A DNA stretch of 64,000 bases from Ustilago trichophora (lineage: Eukaryota; Basidiomycota; Ustilaginomycetes; Ustilaginales; Ustilaginaceae). The DNA is taken from NCBI GenBank assembly GCA_900323505.1, contig OOIN01000010.1:620001-684000 (forward strand). Reading direction: 5' to 3'. A program made the translations under genes and the position numbers. Positions 1-9,698 of the stretch are shown here, one piece after another. The notes under the pieces are model-generated. The model was not told the origin of the DNA. It saw only the letters and a list, made by a program, of their open reading frames with translations, and searched no databases. Position 1 is the first letter of the stretch; each line of letters opens with the position of its first letter.

Positions 1-1
1 G

Positions 2-3000
2 AGACTGGCTAGCATCAGCACGACCTACCATCGCCCCATCACTTCCAGACCATCACATCAACTTCCTTCTCAATCAGCAACGGCTCCAATCCCCCGCAGC
101 CCAACAATACACTTCCGCCTGGTCAGCAGCATCACCAGTAGTAGCAGAAATCACAGCAACACAACAGGCTCCTATCACTCCCCAACATCCGCTCATGCCA
201 CTTTGCTATCGGATGTTCCTTCCATCAGCCCTCGATCACTGGTCAAGTATCTAGACACGTACGTTGTAGGTCAAACACGAGCGAAAAAAGTTCTCGCTGT
301 AGGCGTTTGGAATCACTACTTGCGGGTGGCTAGCAACCAGCGGATGAAAGAGGAGGCTGAGCTGCGGCTTCAGGAGCAACTACAACAGCAACAGCAGCAG
401 GAGGAGGAGGAAAGGATGGCTCAGCAACAACAACAACAACGGCAGGAAGAACGAGAATTGGGAGAAAGCGCAAATACCACCGATTCAGTGGATGCAAGAT
501 CAAAAGAAGGAGGCAAAGGGTTGACTGCAGGAGGAGTGTCAGAAAGTTTTTCTCGCTCGTTGCGGTTGGGCAAGTTGAAACGGCCTGAAACGCCAGATAG
601 AGATAAAGCGATATCGATTGCAGAGAGCTGGAAAGCAGATCAAACGATTAAAGAACAACGCAACGCCGAAAGGTTGCGCGATCCGCACGGCGAAGCAACA
701 CGAAACCTCATGTTTGGTCGCAGCGAGCGAGAATGGTTGGTCAACGCTGGTGGGCCAAGTGCCATCGTCGAAGACGACACTGCTCCACGAGGCTACAAAA
801 CGGGTATCGTACCCAAGTTCGGCGACGACCTATCAACATGCACAACCTCAGATGCTCCCCCGCGCCGTGTGCCAGCCAAGACACCGGCAGAGGAGGCAAG
901 CTCTCAACTAGAGCAGCAGCGTAAGCAGCTCTCTGCGGGCGAAAAGGAAAATACCCTGCTGGCAGAAGCGGCTAGTCGGATGCATGAAGCCGTGCTGTCC
1001 GACTTCACTCCCGCCACTGATCAAGACGCGAAGGGGAGGGGAGGTGCCAAGATCGGAGTGTTTGGTCAGGATGAGCCGCTTTATTTCTCGTCCAATACCA
1101 TTCGTACTGCGAGTGCTGAGGGAGGAGCCAAATCTGTTCGCGGGCAAAGTAGGGCGGAGGTGGATGAAGAGGAGGCGGCAAAGAAGTGGGAATCGCCACA
1201 AGAACGTGCTGCGTATGCGGCAGGGTTGGCGGAGGAAAGGACCAAGAGGGCCTTGAAGTTGGCTCGTGAGCGATTAGCTGCCACTAGCTCTGGTAATTTG
1301 GCGACATCTACTAGTGGGGCGGCCTTTTCGCCTATAGTAGCGACCTCTGCTTCTCCAGGTGCCGGTTCCACTGCTTCAGCTTCTGCTCAGCTACCACCAT
1401 CGGGCAAACTTGAAACCCCACCAAACTTCCCCTCTATCTCCTCTTCTTCTTCGTCTTTCCTCTCCACGACCCCAGGCAATCTTCCCTTTTTCGAAAAATC
1501 CAACATCCTCCTCCTCGGCCCTTCTGGTTCCGGTAAAACACTCCTCCTACGCACTTTAGCCCAAGCACTCGACGTACCCTTTGTCCACGTTGACGCGACC
1601 CCTTTGACGATGGCTGGATACGTAGGCGAAGATGTAGAGTCGATCATCCAACGGTTGCTGGTGCAAGCAGGGTGGGATGTGAATAAGGCCCAACGGGGGA
1701 TTGTTTGTATTGATGAGATTGATAAGCTTCGTAAAAACGGTGCTGCCGGTGGTGGTGGTGGTGGTGGGGTAGGGGGAGGTGGGGGAGGAGGAGGAAAGGA
1801 TGTAGGTGGGGAAGGGGTGCAACAGGCATTGTTGAGGATGTTGGAGGGGACGACGATTCAGATTTCGGACAAGAATGGGGCGGCGGCGGCGGCGAATGGG
1901 GATAGAAATAGTGCTACATTGGTGCAACAGCAACAGCAACAAAGGGATAAGGATGGTCGGGAAGCAGTGGGAGGTTTAGGCCCTTGGTACAATAACCGTA
2001 ATACGACGACGAGGGGGCAGACGGCCGCGGCAGGATCTCCAACAGCTTATCATGGTTCATCGCCGTCTTCGCAACCGACAAGTTTCAGCGTCGATACGAG
2101 CTCGATCCTCTTTGTCCTTTCGGGAGCTTTTGTCGGTATTGAAGAGGTGATTCGTAAAAGGCTTTCTCATACCAACTCTACTCGACCTTCCTCATCTCCT
2201 CCAGCACCTCCAGCAAACACCCTTTCTTCCACTTCTTCTTCTTCTTCTTCTTCTGTTTTGCCCAAAAACTCAACCGAAGATCTCACACAAACCGAACTAC
2301 TATCGAAACTCGAACCTACCGATTTGGAATCCTACGGTCTCATCCCTGAATTCATAGGTCGAGTACCCGTCTCCGTAGTCCTTCAACCTTTAAGCTTCTC
2401 CGATATGGTACGAATCATGACGGAGCCTAAAAACAGTTTGGTGGATCAGTATACGAGTTTATTCAAGTTGAACGGGATCGAGTTGTACATTTCTCCGGGG
2501 GCTGTTGAGGAGGTTGTACATCGGGCTATGGGAACTTCTTCTTCTTCTTCTTCTTCTTCTTTTTCCTGCTCTTCTGAAAGCAGTGGTGGTGGAGGAGGAG
2601 GAGGAGGGGGGGCGAGAAGTTTGAGAAGAATCATGGAGGAGATTTTATTAGATGCATTTTATGAGAGTTATGGTAATTCTTCAGTAAAGTATATCTTGGT
2701 AGATCGGGAGAGTGTAAAGCAGGATATTGATGGGCAAGTGAAATTGTTTAGTCGAGGTCAAAGGTTTGATTTTGAATCTAGATGCAAAGGTGAGATGGAA
2801 GAGTATGCTACTCTGTTACAAGATCGGGAAGGGTCCCAGAGTGGAAAGGATCAAGGTGAAGAAAAAGGTGGGAATCAAAAAGGTTTGAATCAACAAGGTG
2901 AAGAAAAGGAAAAGTTGATTCTTGATCAACGACAGAGGGCTAAAATCGCAAGATGGAAAGCAAAACATTTACTTCGTTCTAGAGTTAGAAGGTTGAATAG

Positions 3001-3028
3001 GTTGGTTGATCCGGTTATTTATATCTAA
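2..3028 (+). CDS. clpX: Mitochondrial ClpX-type AAA+ unfoldase, 5' partial
   Basis: Hexameric AAA+ unfoldase of the mitochondrial matrix (ClpX/Mcx1 family). Seen: Walker A GPSGSGKT near 1517-1540, the pore loop GYVGED near 1614-1631, Walker B CIDEIDK near 1706-1726, GEGVQQALLRMLEGT near 1810-1855, the arginine-finger box EFIGRVPV near 2348-2371 and the sensor-2 box GARSLRRI near 2613-2636. The reading frame stays open to base 2, so the true start lies outside the window; the visible N-terminal part is Ser/Thr/Pro/His-rich, as expected for a presequence region. No four-cysteine zinc domain is visible before the AAA+ core. Low-complexity inserts (poly-Q near 380-440, poly-G near 1745-1800 and 2583-2615, poly-S near 2235-2260 and 2535-2565) enlarge the protein to over 1000 residues. 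The segment that holds the IGF loop for ClpP docking in other ClpX proteins is replaced by Ser/Pro-rich sequence, so a ClpP-independent role like yeast Mcx1 is inferred. Confidence 0.9.
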   Translation, partial: RLASISTTYHRPITSRPSHQLPSQSATAPIPRSPTIHFRLVSSITSSSRNHSNTTGSYHSPTSAHATLLSDVPSISPRSLVKYLDTYVVGQTRAKKVLAVGVWNHYLRVASNQRMKEEAELRLQEQLQQQQQQEEEERMAQQQQQQRQEERELGESANTTDSVDARSKEGGKGLTAGGVSESFSRSLRLGKLKRPETPDRDKAISIAESWKADQTIKEQRNAERLRDPHGEATRNLMFGRSEREWLVNAGGPSAIVEDDTAPRGYKTGIVPKFGDDLSTCTTSDAPPRRVPAKTPAEEASSQLEQQRKQLSAGEKENTLLAEAASRMHEAVLSDFTPATDQDAKGRGGAKIGVFGQDEPLYFSSNTIRTASAEGGAKSVRGQSRAEVDEEEAAKKWESPQERAAYAAGLAEERTKRALKLARERLAATSSGNLATSTSGAAFSPIVATSASPGAGSTASASAQLPPSGKLETPPNFPSISSSSSSFLSTTPGNLPFFEKSNILLLGPSGSGKTLLLRTLAQALDVPFVHVDATPLTMAGYVGEDVESIIQRLLVQAGWDVNKAQRGIVCIDEIDKLRKNGAAGGGGGGGVGGGGGGGGKDVGGEGVQQALLRMLEGTTIQISDKNGAAAAANGDRNSATLVQQQQQQRDKDGREAVGGLGPWYNNRNTTTRGQTAAAGSPTAYHGSSPSSQPTSFSVDTSSILFVLSGAFVGIEEVIRKRLSHTNSTRPSSSPPAPPANTLSSTSSSSSSSVLPKNSTEDLTQTELLSKLEPTDLESYGLIPEFIGRVPVSVVLQPLSFSDMVRIMTEPKNSLVDQYTSLFKLNGIELYISPGAVEEVVHRAMGTSSSSSSSSFSCSSESSGGGGGGGGGARSLRRIMEEILLDAFYESYGNSSVKYILVDRESVKQDIDGQVKLFSRGQRFDFESRCKGEMEEYATLLQDREGSQSGKDQGEEKGGNQKGLNQQGEEKEKLILDQRQRAKIARWKAKHLLRSRVRRLNRLVDPVIYI

Positions 3029-3387
3029 AATCAATGTTTCTCCAAGGGAAGGCGGGAATATCACACATACTGTAAGGGTGCAATGGGATTGTGATGGATA
3101 AATTATCTGGTTGGGGTGTTGTGCTACCGGTAAGGTCAGTTGAAAGAGTTTTTCGATCAAAGGTTCCCTTTTGATAAACGATCAACAACATATGTATATC
3201 TTTCAAGATGTATCAAGATTTATACAGTACTGTACATCAGTTTGAGAGTACTATAAAAAATGTGATACTGTTTAGATTTTTGTTTTTTTTTTTCAATGCT
3301 GGTCAAGCTTTATGGTACATGTACATCTTGCTCGAACAAAAGTTATGTGCATTCATATGCATCCTCCTTTTCTTTTTTGTTTCTTTT
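3029..3387. other. Convergent 3' intergenic region
   Basis: Space between the convergent clpX-type and pirin genes. It holds a T-run near 3283-3292 and the 12 bp perfect palindrome TACAGTACTGTA at 3223-3234, one copy of a motif that recurs between genes here. No gene seen. Confidence 0.5.
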
Positions 3388-4497
3388 TTACCAAAGTCCA
3401 CCGCCGTTCTGAGGTTGAAGATCAAAGAGTACAAATTCAGCCTCCCTACCTCCTGTACTTGTAATCTCTACACCATCACCAGCCTTTCCACCCTTAATAT
3501 AAGCACCATCACCTTCGTTCAAAGTTACATGTTTACCCTGTCCATCGCTAAAAGTAATCTGGGCTTCACCTTTGATGCCGATTTCTGCGAAATCAGGATC
3601 CTTATAACCGCTCAATTGAGCCAAGTGAATATACATCCATCTCTCATCACCATTTTTGGCTGCTGAATCTTGGCCCAAAATATGGGTTACCTTTTTGCCT
3701 GGTGACAAAATCGAAGTACGAGTTACCAGTGTACTATAGGAAGGGATTGGGGAACCTTGTGGCAAGAGGCCAGTTTTGTTTGCTTGTTCGGGGGTAAAAG
3801 TGCTAATTGGTTTGATGAGCGTTTTAAGGGTATCCCTTTTACTTTCGTCACTTGCATGGGTAGTGTAGTATCTTGGAGGTAAACCAGAGACGTCTGGAGT
3901 GTACCAGATTTGGAGGAAATGAACTTCGTCTTTGCCTCCGTTTTTCTCGCTGTGACGAATGCCAGTGCCAGCAGAGGTGAATTGAACATCACCGCGTTGG
4001 AGGATTTCAGTGTTTCCCATAGAATCCTTGTGTTCGAGTGAGCCACCGAGGACGACGGAGAAGATCTCGGCTTCGCGGTGCGGATGCGTGCCGAAACCAG
4101 TGCCAGGCGCAACGCGATCTTCGTTAATCACGCGAAGGTTGGAGAATTGCATGTGGGCAGGATCGTAATAGGAGGCAAACGAAAACGTATGGAAGGTTTT
4201 AAGCCATCCATGATCAGCATGGCCACGATTGTGCCATCGACGAGGAGTGATGGTTAGCTTGGCGGCTTGAACTGCGGCTGAAGATGTCATGGTTGAAAGA
4301 GGGGTTGATGTTGAGGTTGAAGTTGAAATCAAAGCAATCGCGGTGGGGATCTTGTATGTAAAGGGGGAGAAATAATAGATGATTGCCAAAAGTCCAACGA
4401 TGAGTGAGAGGACGATCTTGCTACTGGTACTACTGGTTTCAGTTGTAATGCTGTTGTTGTTTGTTGTTGGAGCTGTGGAAGAAGGCATCAACATCAA
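3388..4497 (-). CDS. Pirin-family cupin protein with N-terminal membrane segment
   Basis: Bicupin metalloprotein of the pirin (YhhW/quercetinase-like) family, 369 residues. The four metal ligands of pirins are present: H138 and H140 in THPHREAE, and H182 and E184 in RHSEKN. The family signature NTEILQRGDVQFTSAGTG is clear. Pirins are usually about 230-300 residues. The extra 70 residues here carry a Ser/Thr-rich start, a hydrophobic segment (about 28-45) and a second Ser/Thr stretch, suggesting a membrane anchor or targeting signal; an internal Met at residue 70 would give a soluble form. No intron. Its 3' end converges on the clpX-type gene. Family members act as quercetin dioxygenases or nuclear cofactors; the substrate here is unknown. 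Confidence 0.85.
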   Translation of the reverse strand: MMLMPSSTAPTTNNNSITTETSSTSSKIVLSLIVGLLAIIYYFSPFTYKIPTAIALISTSTSTSTPLSTMTSSAAVQAAKLTITPRRWHNRGHADHGWLKTFHTFSFASYYDPAHMQFSNLRVINEDRVAPGTGFGTHPHREAEIFSVVLGGSLEHKDSMGNTEILQRGDVQFTSAGTGIRHSEKNGGKDEVHFLQIWYTPDVSGLPPRYYTTHASDESKRDTLKTLIKPISTFTPEQANKTGLLPQGSPIPSYSTLVTRTSILSPGKKVTHILGQDSAAKNGDERWMYIHLAQLSGYKDPDFAEIGIKGEAQITFSDGQGKHVTLNEGDGAYIKGGKAGDGVEITSTGGREAEFVLFDLQPQNGGGLW

Positions 4498-5308
4498 AAG
4501 AGGCTGTTAATATACCTTATGAGAGAGGAAGGTGTTGGATGGCAAATGAAAAGTATCACCGAAGACTAAAAGCCAAAGCGGCAATGAAGATGTCCATTAT
4601 GCGGCACTGTTTGGCATCTCATTTCCAACCTCGTCCGTCCGTGCCAAGGTGTCGGGGATACGCGTGTAAAATCCGGCCTGTCGAGGTGAACCCTTTTCGT
4701 AAGGGTCAAACTCTAACATCAAGGGCGAATAAAGAAAATCCACCCACAACGGCGATATCGCTTGTCAATCCCCGCCCCAGCTCCCCTTTCGACGGCGTTA
4801 GACTCTGATCAGATCCATACAGCACCTAAGATACTCCCGCAGTGTAGGGATCATCGGTTCTGGCTCGAAGCCATACGATGACATTTTTGACAGATGGCGG
4901 AGATAAAAGTACATTCGCAGAGTGCAAACCCTCGATGCAGATGCAAGGTTCTGAGATGGACGAGAGAGAGGGTAGAAACAGTTCTATATCTGCTTCGAGC
5001 CTATGCTGGAATTTACAATCAAAACAGAGTTGATAGAGAACAGTTTCTCACATAGTGACCGATGAACCGCAATAAGATTAACATAGCATCTTGTATCGTC
5101 TCACATTGTGGGGTCTAGCTTCTGGGTTTCGGTTCGGCTCACTATCCATAGATTAAACGTTGACGCAGGGCAGAGATAGAAATACATAGATTCGGTTAGC
5201 ATCACGACAGACTGGTCAACAAAGCAGGTCTGGGTCAAGAATAGGGATGTGGTCGAGGTTTCCAGTATCTAGCAGCTTCGAGATGGACCTTGGTATTTGC
5301 CCCTTTCT
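4498..5308. other. Intergenic region, pirin promoter and SMC2 3' end
   Basis: Upstream region of the pirin gene and 3' flank of SMC2. The reading frame at 4461-4808 overlaps the pirin start antisense and has no recognisable domain. No gene seen. Confidence 0.4.
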
Positions 5309-8300
5309 CTAGGTAGCCACCAACCTCCCACCCGACCCACTAGCCGCACTCCCCTTAGCACCTCTCTTCTTGCCATTCTGAGGATTCACATTCTCCTTAT
5401 CGCCCATCATCATGATCGCATCATCCCCCGCTGTAGTCCTATTCGCATTCACCGTACGCTCCACCAAACTGGTACCATCTCTGAACCTTGCCCTGAAGAG
5501 CACGTTTGCATTTGTGAAGAGACCCTCTTTGAGCGAAACGACGATAAACTGACTCCCCTTGAATCTGTTTCTGAACAACTGGCCGATGTGTTGGGTGTGA
5601 CTGAGATCGAGAGCTGAATCAATCTCGTCGAGGATGTACATTGGGGCCGGTTTGAATTGGAGTAGACTCATGATGAGACTCAGAGCGATCAAGGAGCGTT
5701 GACCACCCGAAAGCTCGGTGAGAGACTGCTTCCATACCGTGCCCAAACGGACCTTGACTTCGAGACCCTGGGTCAGATCTTGATTCTCGGGAGGCTGGAG
5801 CTTGGCATAGTTGCCCGGAAGAAGCTCGCCAAAGATCGATCCAAAGTCGGCGTTGACTTTCTCCCATGTGTTTTGAAGGGCGTCGCGTTTGTAGCGGTCC
5901 AGCTCGGTAATGGTATCCTCGATCTTGTCTTTGTCCTTCAGAACGGTGGACAACATGGTCTTGAGCGTAGACTCTTTCTTCTCGACACCTTCGATCATGG
6001 ACAGAACCTTGGGATTGACCTTCTTGCGCATGCCCATCTGTGTCTCTTCTAGCTTCTTGCATCGTTTGCGAACCTCGCCCATGTTGTGCTTGGCAAAGTC
6101 GTATACGGTGCCTGCTTGACCGAAGAAGCGCTGTTCGGACTGTATCCATTCGAATTGGTTTTCGAGCTGCTGAATGGACTTCTGGAATGCGCCAACGTCG
6201 TTCTCGAGCTTCTCGCGGTCGTGCGAGAGCTGCTTGATCGCCAGTGCACCGTCAGCAATCTCTTGCTTCTTGGACTTTTGCGCATTTCGAAGCGCAGCAA
6301 GCTCATCGTCGTAGCCAGAAAGCGTCGCTCGCTCTTGCGTCAACTTCGCTTCGACTTTCTCGACATCTGCTTGCAGCTCTTCAAGCTTGGCTTGCATCTC
6401 GGCGAGTTCGGCTTCGACCTTCTTGATGGCACGTTCGCCCTCGCTGATGGTCTTCTCGCACGCTGTGATCTCAGCACGCGTCTGTTCGAGCTCCAGCTCC
6501 AACGTCCGCACCTCACCTTGACGCGCTTTGATCTCACCACTTCGTTTCTGCAGATCGGCCTTCTTGCGCTTGATCTCGGCCTTGAGCTGGTCGAGCTTGG
6601 AATCCTTATTCTTGTCAAATTCTTCCATCTCCTTTTCAAGTCGCTTGGCTTCCTTGCTGGCGTCCTGTTGGCGCTGCTTGGCGGCATCGATGGCTTCCTT
6701 GAGCTCAGCAATGGATGCTTTCGCCTTTTCGACCTCGCCGATAATCCTAGTAGCGTTGGAACCGCTGATCTGCGATTCGAGCAGTGTAACCTGGTGACGC
6801 TTGAGGTCGAGGTCACGCTTGGCTTTCGAGAAGGATGCCATCTGAGTTTTGGCCGATTGAATCTGCGACTCGACCTTGCCGAGGTCGAGCTTGGCTTCCT
6901 TGAGCGCCTTGTCGATCTTGATGAGGTCTTGCATTTTGACGAGAACATTACCAGAGTTGGGCTTGGAGCCACCAGAGAGCGTGCCTGCTGGATCGTAGAC
7001 ATCACCGTCGAGCGTCACCGACTTCATGCGCACTGCATTGTCAAAGGTAACACGCTTGGCCGTAGCTGCATCAGCACAGATGAGAGTGTTGCCAAAGACA
7101 TACTCCATTGCACGGCTGACCTCATCGTCGTACCCGACAAGCGTCAGGGCGAGATCGACCTTGCCTGGGGCGATTCTCTGCGCGGCACCCACCTTTTCGG
7201 CGCTGGCTACGAATGCGTTGATCTTGTTGAGCGGGATGAGGGTGACACGCTTCTTGAGCTGGCCTTTTGCCAACAGCTGGGATCCCACCTTCTCGTCCTC
7301 GACTACGACATTGTACAGTCGACCACCGGCGCAGATCTCGAGGGCTGTCGAGTACTTGTGCTTGTCCTGGTCGAGTTGGATCAACGAAGCTACAAGACCT
7401 TTGACGCGCGATCGGTCAAAGTTGGGTTCAGGGTCCGAATACTGGAAGTCCATGCCAGCCAACTTGGACTTGAGGCCTTCCTTGCGCTCAAGCAGGTCCG
7501 AAATGCGTCGACTCCACTCGGCTTTGGACTGGAGCAACGACTTTTCCTTTTCATCGTCCCAGCCGAGCTTGTCCATGTGTGCTTGCAGCTGCTGTACGGC
7601 GGCACGAGATGACTCGAGCTCGCTCATGAGACCAGCGGCGTCCTTCTGGGCCTTTTTGGCGAGCGGCTCCTTCTGCTTGACTTCCTTCTCGAGATGACCG
7701 ATTCGCAGCTTGGACTGCTCGATCTCTGTGCTTGCCGCGGTCTCGTCAGCGCGGGCCGCCGCGATCTGACCCATGTAACCACCTGCTGAGCTCTCGCCGC
7801 CCTTTGATTTGGACGAGGATGTCATACCGGTGAGCAAGGTCTGCAACAGCTCGTCCTGCTTGTTGACGTCGGCCACGGCACCATCATAGTCGGCTTTGAG
7901 CTTGGAGAAGGAGCCAGACATTTCTGCAATAGCATCCTCCTTTTCTTTGAGGGTCTGATGCAACGCCTCGAGGGAAGCCTGATCCGCCTGGAGTTTCTTG
8001 CGCTCCTCCTCGACCGAGCCCATCTTGAGATCAACGTTGGTCTTGCGCTTGACAAGATCGTGCTGGAGTTCCTTACTCTGGTTGACGAGTGCCTGAAGCT
8101 TGCCGCCCTTGGTCATTTCGGCCTCCTTCTTCTTTTCGATCTGGGCGAGCTCTTTTTCGATGCTCTCGATCTGACGCTTGAGTGCCTTTGCTTCATCCTC
8201 ACGATCCTGGATCTCTTGCGCCTTTTGGTCAAAGAGCGCCTTCTTCTCTTCAAACTTGGCGCAGCACTGTTGCCACTCGTATGCTTTGGCGAGACGTGTG

Positions 8301-8989
8301 AGTCGGTCGAGCTCGGTGCTAGCTTTCTGGTATTCGAGAAACGAGCGTTTCTCCTCTCGAAGCTTGTCGAGCTTGGGCGTGATCTCTTCTTCGAGCAGAG
8401 CCGTGATCTCCTTGACCTTCTGATCTTTCTTGGACATGGTCTTGAGGGCCTTGTCCTTGCGGTCCTCGAACATGCGCGTTCCTGCGGCCTCCTCGATCAT
8501 GGAGAGAATCTCTGCTGGCTTCATGTTGAGGACCTTTGTGATTTTTCCTTGCATGATGAGGAAGTTGGGGTTGTTGATGTTGAGCTGGACGCTCTGGAAC
8601 ATGTTCTGGACGGCCTGCTGGGTGGCCTTGTGTCCGTTGATGAGATACTTGCTGAGGCCTCCCATGGCGATCTGACGTGTGACGGTGATCTGGGGGCAGT
8701 TTTCAAAAGAGACGGGCGACTTGCTGCGGTCTGTGTTGTCAAAGACGATGGTGACGGAAGCCTTGGTGATACCTGCTTGACCTCGCTTGTAGATGAGATC
8801 CTGGAGGTTGCTGGCTCGGACAGCAGTCAGGTTGGTGATACCGAGCACGAAGCAAATCGAGTCGAGAATGTTGGATTTACCGGAACCGTTAAGACCGGTG
8901 ATGGCGTTGAAGGATGCATCGAAGCCGGAAACGTGCGTTCGCACAGGATACGACTTGAAGCCGTCGATGATGAGTTCCTCGATACGCAT
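5309..8989 (-). CDS. SMC2: Condensin subunit SMC2
   Basis: Structural maintenance of chromosomes protein 2, ATPase partner of SMC4 in condensin, needed for mitotic chromosome compaction. 1226 residues without an intron, normal family length. Seen: Walker A GLNGSGKS at residues 32-39; long heptad-rich coiled coils; a hinge domain around residues 520-680 (VKGLVASLIQLD, then TLSGGSKPN after it); the ABC signature LSGGQRS at 1093-1099; Walker B MYILDEIDSALD with catalytic Glu at about 1122. The first Met starts the canonical MRIEELIIDGFKSY N-terminus, which fixes the start. The C-terminal tail is Gly/Ser/Ala/Lys-rich and contains a KEN tripeptide (about 1197-1200). Strand and spacing put its promoter in 8990-9698. 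Confidence 0.98.
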   Translation of the reverse strand: MRIEELIIDGFKSYPVRTHVSGFDASFNAITGLNGSGKSNILDSICFVLGITNLTAVRASNLQDLIYKRGQAGITKASVTIVFDNTDRSKSPVSFENCPQITVTRQIAMGGLSKYLINGHKATQQAVQNMFQSVQLNINNPNFLIMQGKITKVLNMKPAEILSMIEEAAGTRMFEDRKDKALKTMSKKDQKVKEITALLEEEITPKLDKLREEKRSFLEYQKASTELDRLTRLAKAYEWQQCCAKFEEKKALFDQKAQEIQDREDEAKALKRQIESIEKELAQIEKKKEAEMTKGGKLQALVNQSKELQHDLVKRKTNVDLKMGSVEEERKKLQADQASLEALHQTLKEKEDAIAEMSGSFSKLKADYDGAVADVNKQDELLQTLLTGMTSSSKSKGGESSAGGYMGQIAAARADETAASTEIEQSKLRIGHLEKEVKQKEPLAKKAQKDAAGLMSELESSRAAVQQLQAHMDKLGWDDEKEKSLLQSKAEWSRRISDLLERKEGLKSKLAGMDFQYSDPEPNFDRSRVKGLVASLIQLDQDKHKYSTALEICAGGRLYNVVVEDEKVGSQLLAKGQLKKRVTLIPLNKINAFVASAEKVGAAQRIAPGKVDLALTLVGYDDEVSRAMEYVFGNTLICADAATAKRVTFDNAVRMKSVTLDGDVYDPAGTLSGGSKPNSGNVLVKMQDLIKIDKALKEAKLDLGKVESQIQSAKTQMASFSKAKRDLDLKRHQVTLLESQISGSNATRIIGEVEKAKASIAELKEAIDAAKQRQQDASKEAKRLEKEMEEFDKNKDSKLDQLKAEIKRKKADLQKRSGEIKARQGEVRTLELELEQTRAEITACEKTISEGERAIKKVEAELAEMQAKLEELQADVEKVEAKLTQERATLSGYDDELAALRNAQKSKKQEIADGALAIKQLSHDREKLENDVGAFQKSIQQLENQFEWIQSEQRFFGQAGTVYDFAKHNMGEVRKRCKKLEETQMGMRKKVNPKVLSMIEGVEKKESTLKTMLSTVLKDKDKIEDTITELDRYKRDALQNTWEKVNADFGSIFGELLPGNYAKLQPPENQDLTQGLEVKVRLGTVWKQSLTELSGGQRSLIALSLIMSLLQFKPAPMYILDEIDSALDLSHTQHIGQLFRNRFKGSQFIVVSLKEGLFTNANVLFRARFRDGTSLVERTVNANRTTAGDDAIMMMGDKENVNPQNGKKRGAKGSAASGSGGRLVAT

Positions 8990-9698
8990 CTTGGTGTTTC
9001 TTCAGAGTTGATCGAGGTTGTGTGAATGTGTAGGTGCGGTCAGTGAGACAGCTCTCAAGAACAGCAGGAACGTGCTGTCCTTATCTGATTTCGAGGCACG
9101 GATGGATGGTGCGGTTGCTAGGCAGAGTTGGGTAGAGTGGGAGCGTAGCTAGCTTCAAGAGGTTTTGCGCGGTTGGCGGTGTTGCCGCTGGTGAATGGTA
9201 ATGTGAAGAAGACCCAGTCCTACGAGTAAATGATTGTGTTCATGGTCTGGTTCTATGTCCTTGGTCGATGTGAGTGGTCGTTGATGGTTGGCTGGTGAAA
9301 GACAAAGTCAAGCTTTGTCTGATCGTGACCGAGGCTGAGTTGACGGCTAGAGTAGTGTTGTTCTGTGTTGCTCTTTGCAGCCTCCCTTTTTTTTTCTTTT
9401 AGAGAGAGAGAGCGTGCGTCCGCCTCAAAACTCTTTCGCTATGAATTCACCAAAGACCAACACGCGCGCCCGCTCGACAGCAGCTGTTCAAGTACGCGTC
9501 CCAGCCAAAACTCAAAGAGAGCTCTTGCCATCGTTGTTTTGTATCACGTGCCCCCGATTGTATTAGTCAGGATCTAACAATTTAAGAATGTCGGCCCACA
9601 AGACGCTCATACGACCACCACTGTCCATCTCGCTTTCAAACCACAGATACTTCTCAAATCGAGTATGGGTGGCTTCGAGATTGCTCGAATCGCTCGCT
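8990..9698. other. SMC2 promoter region
   Basis: Upstream of SMC2 and downstream of the NEDD8 E1 subunit gene. It has a T-run followed by a short GA repeat (about 9388-9412) and a single ACGCGT at 9494-9499. No gene seen. Confidence 0.5.

Noticed and set aside
6086..7612. 508-codon antisense frame over SMC2, and another at 7958-9025
   Set aside because: Leu/Phe-rich mirror of coiled-coil codons, no domain.
9494..9499. ACGCGT as a cell-cycle (MCB) box for SMC2
   Set aside because: A single copy about 500 bp upstream; the hexamer occurs elsewhere in the window at about chance frequency.
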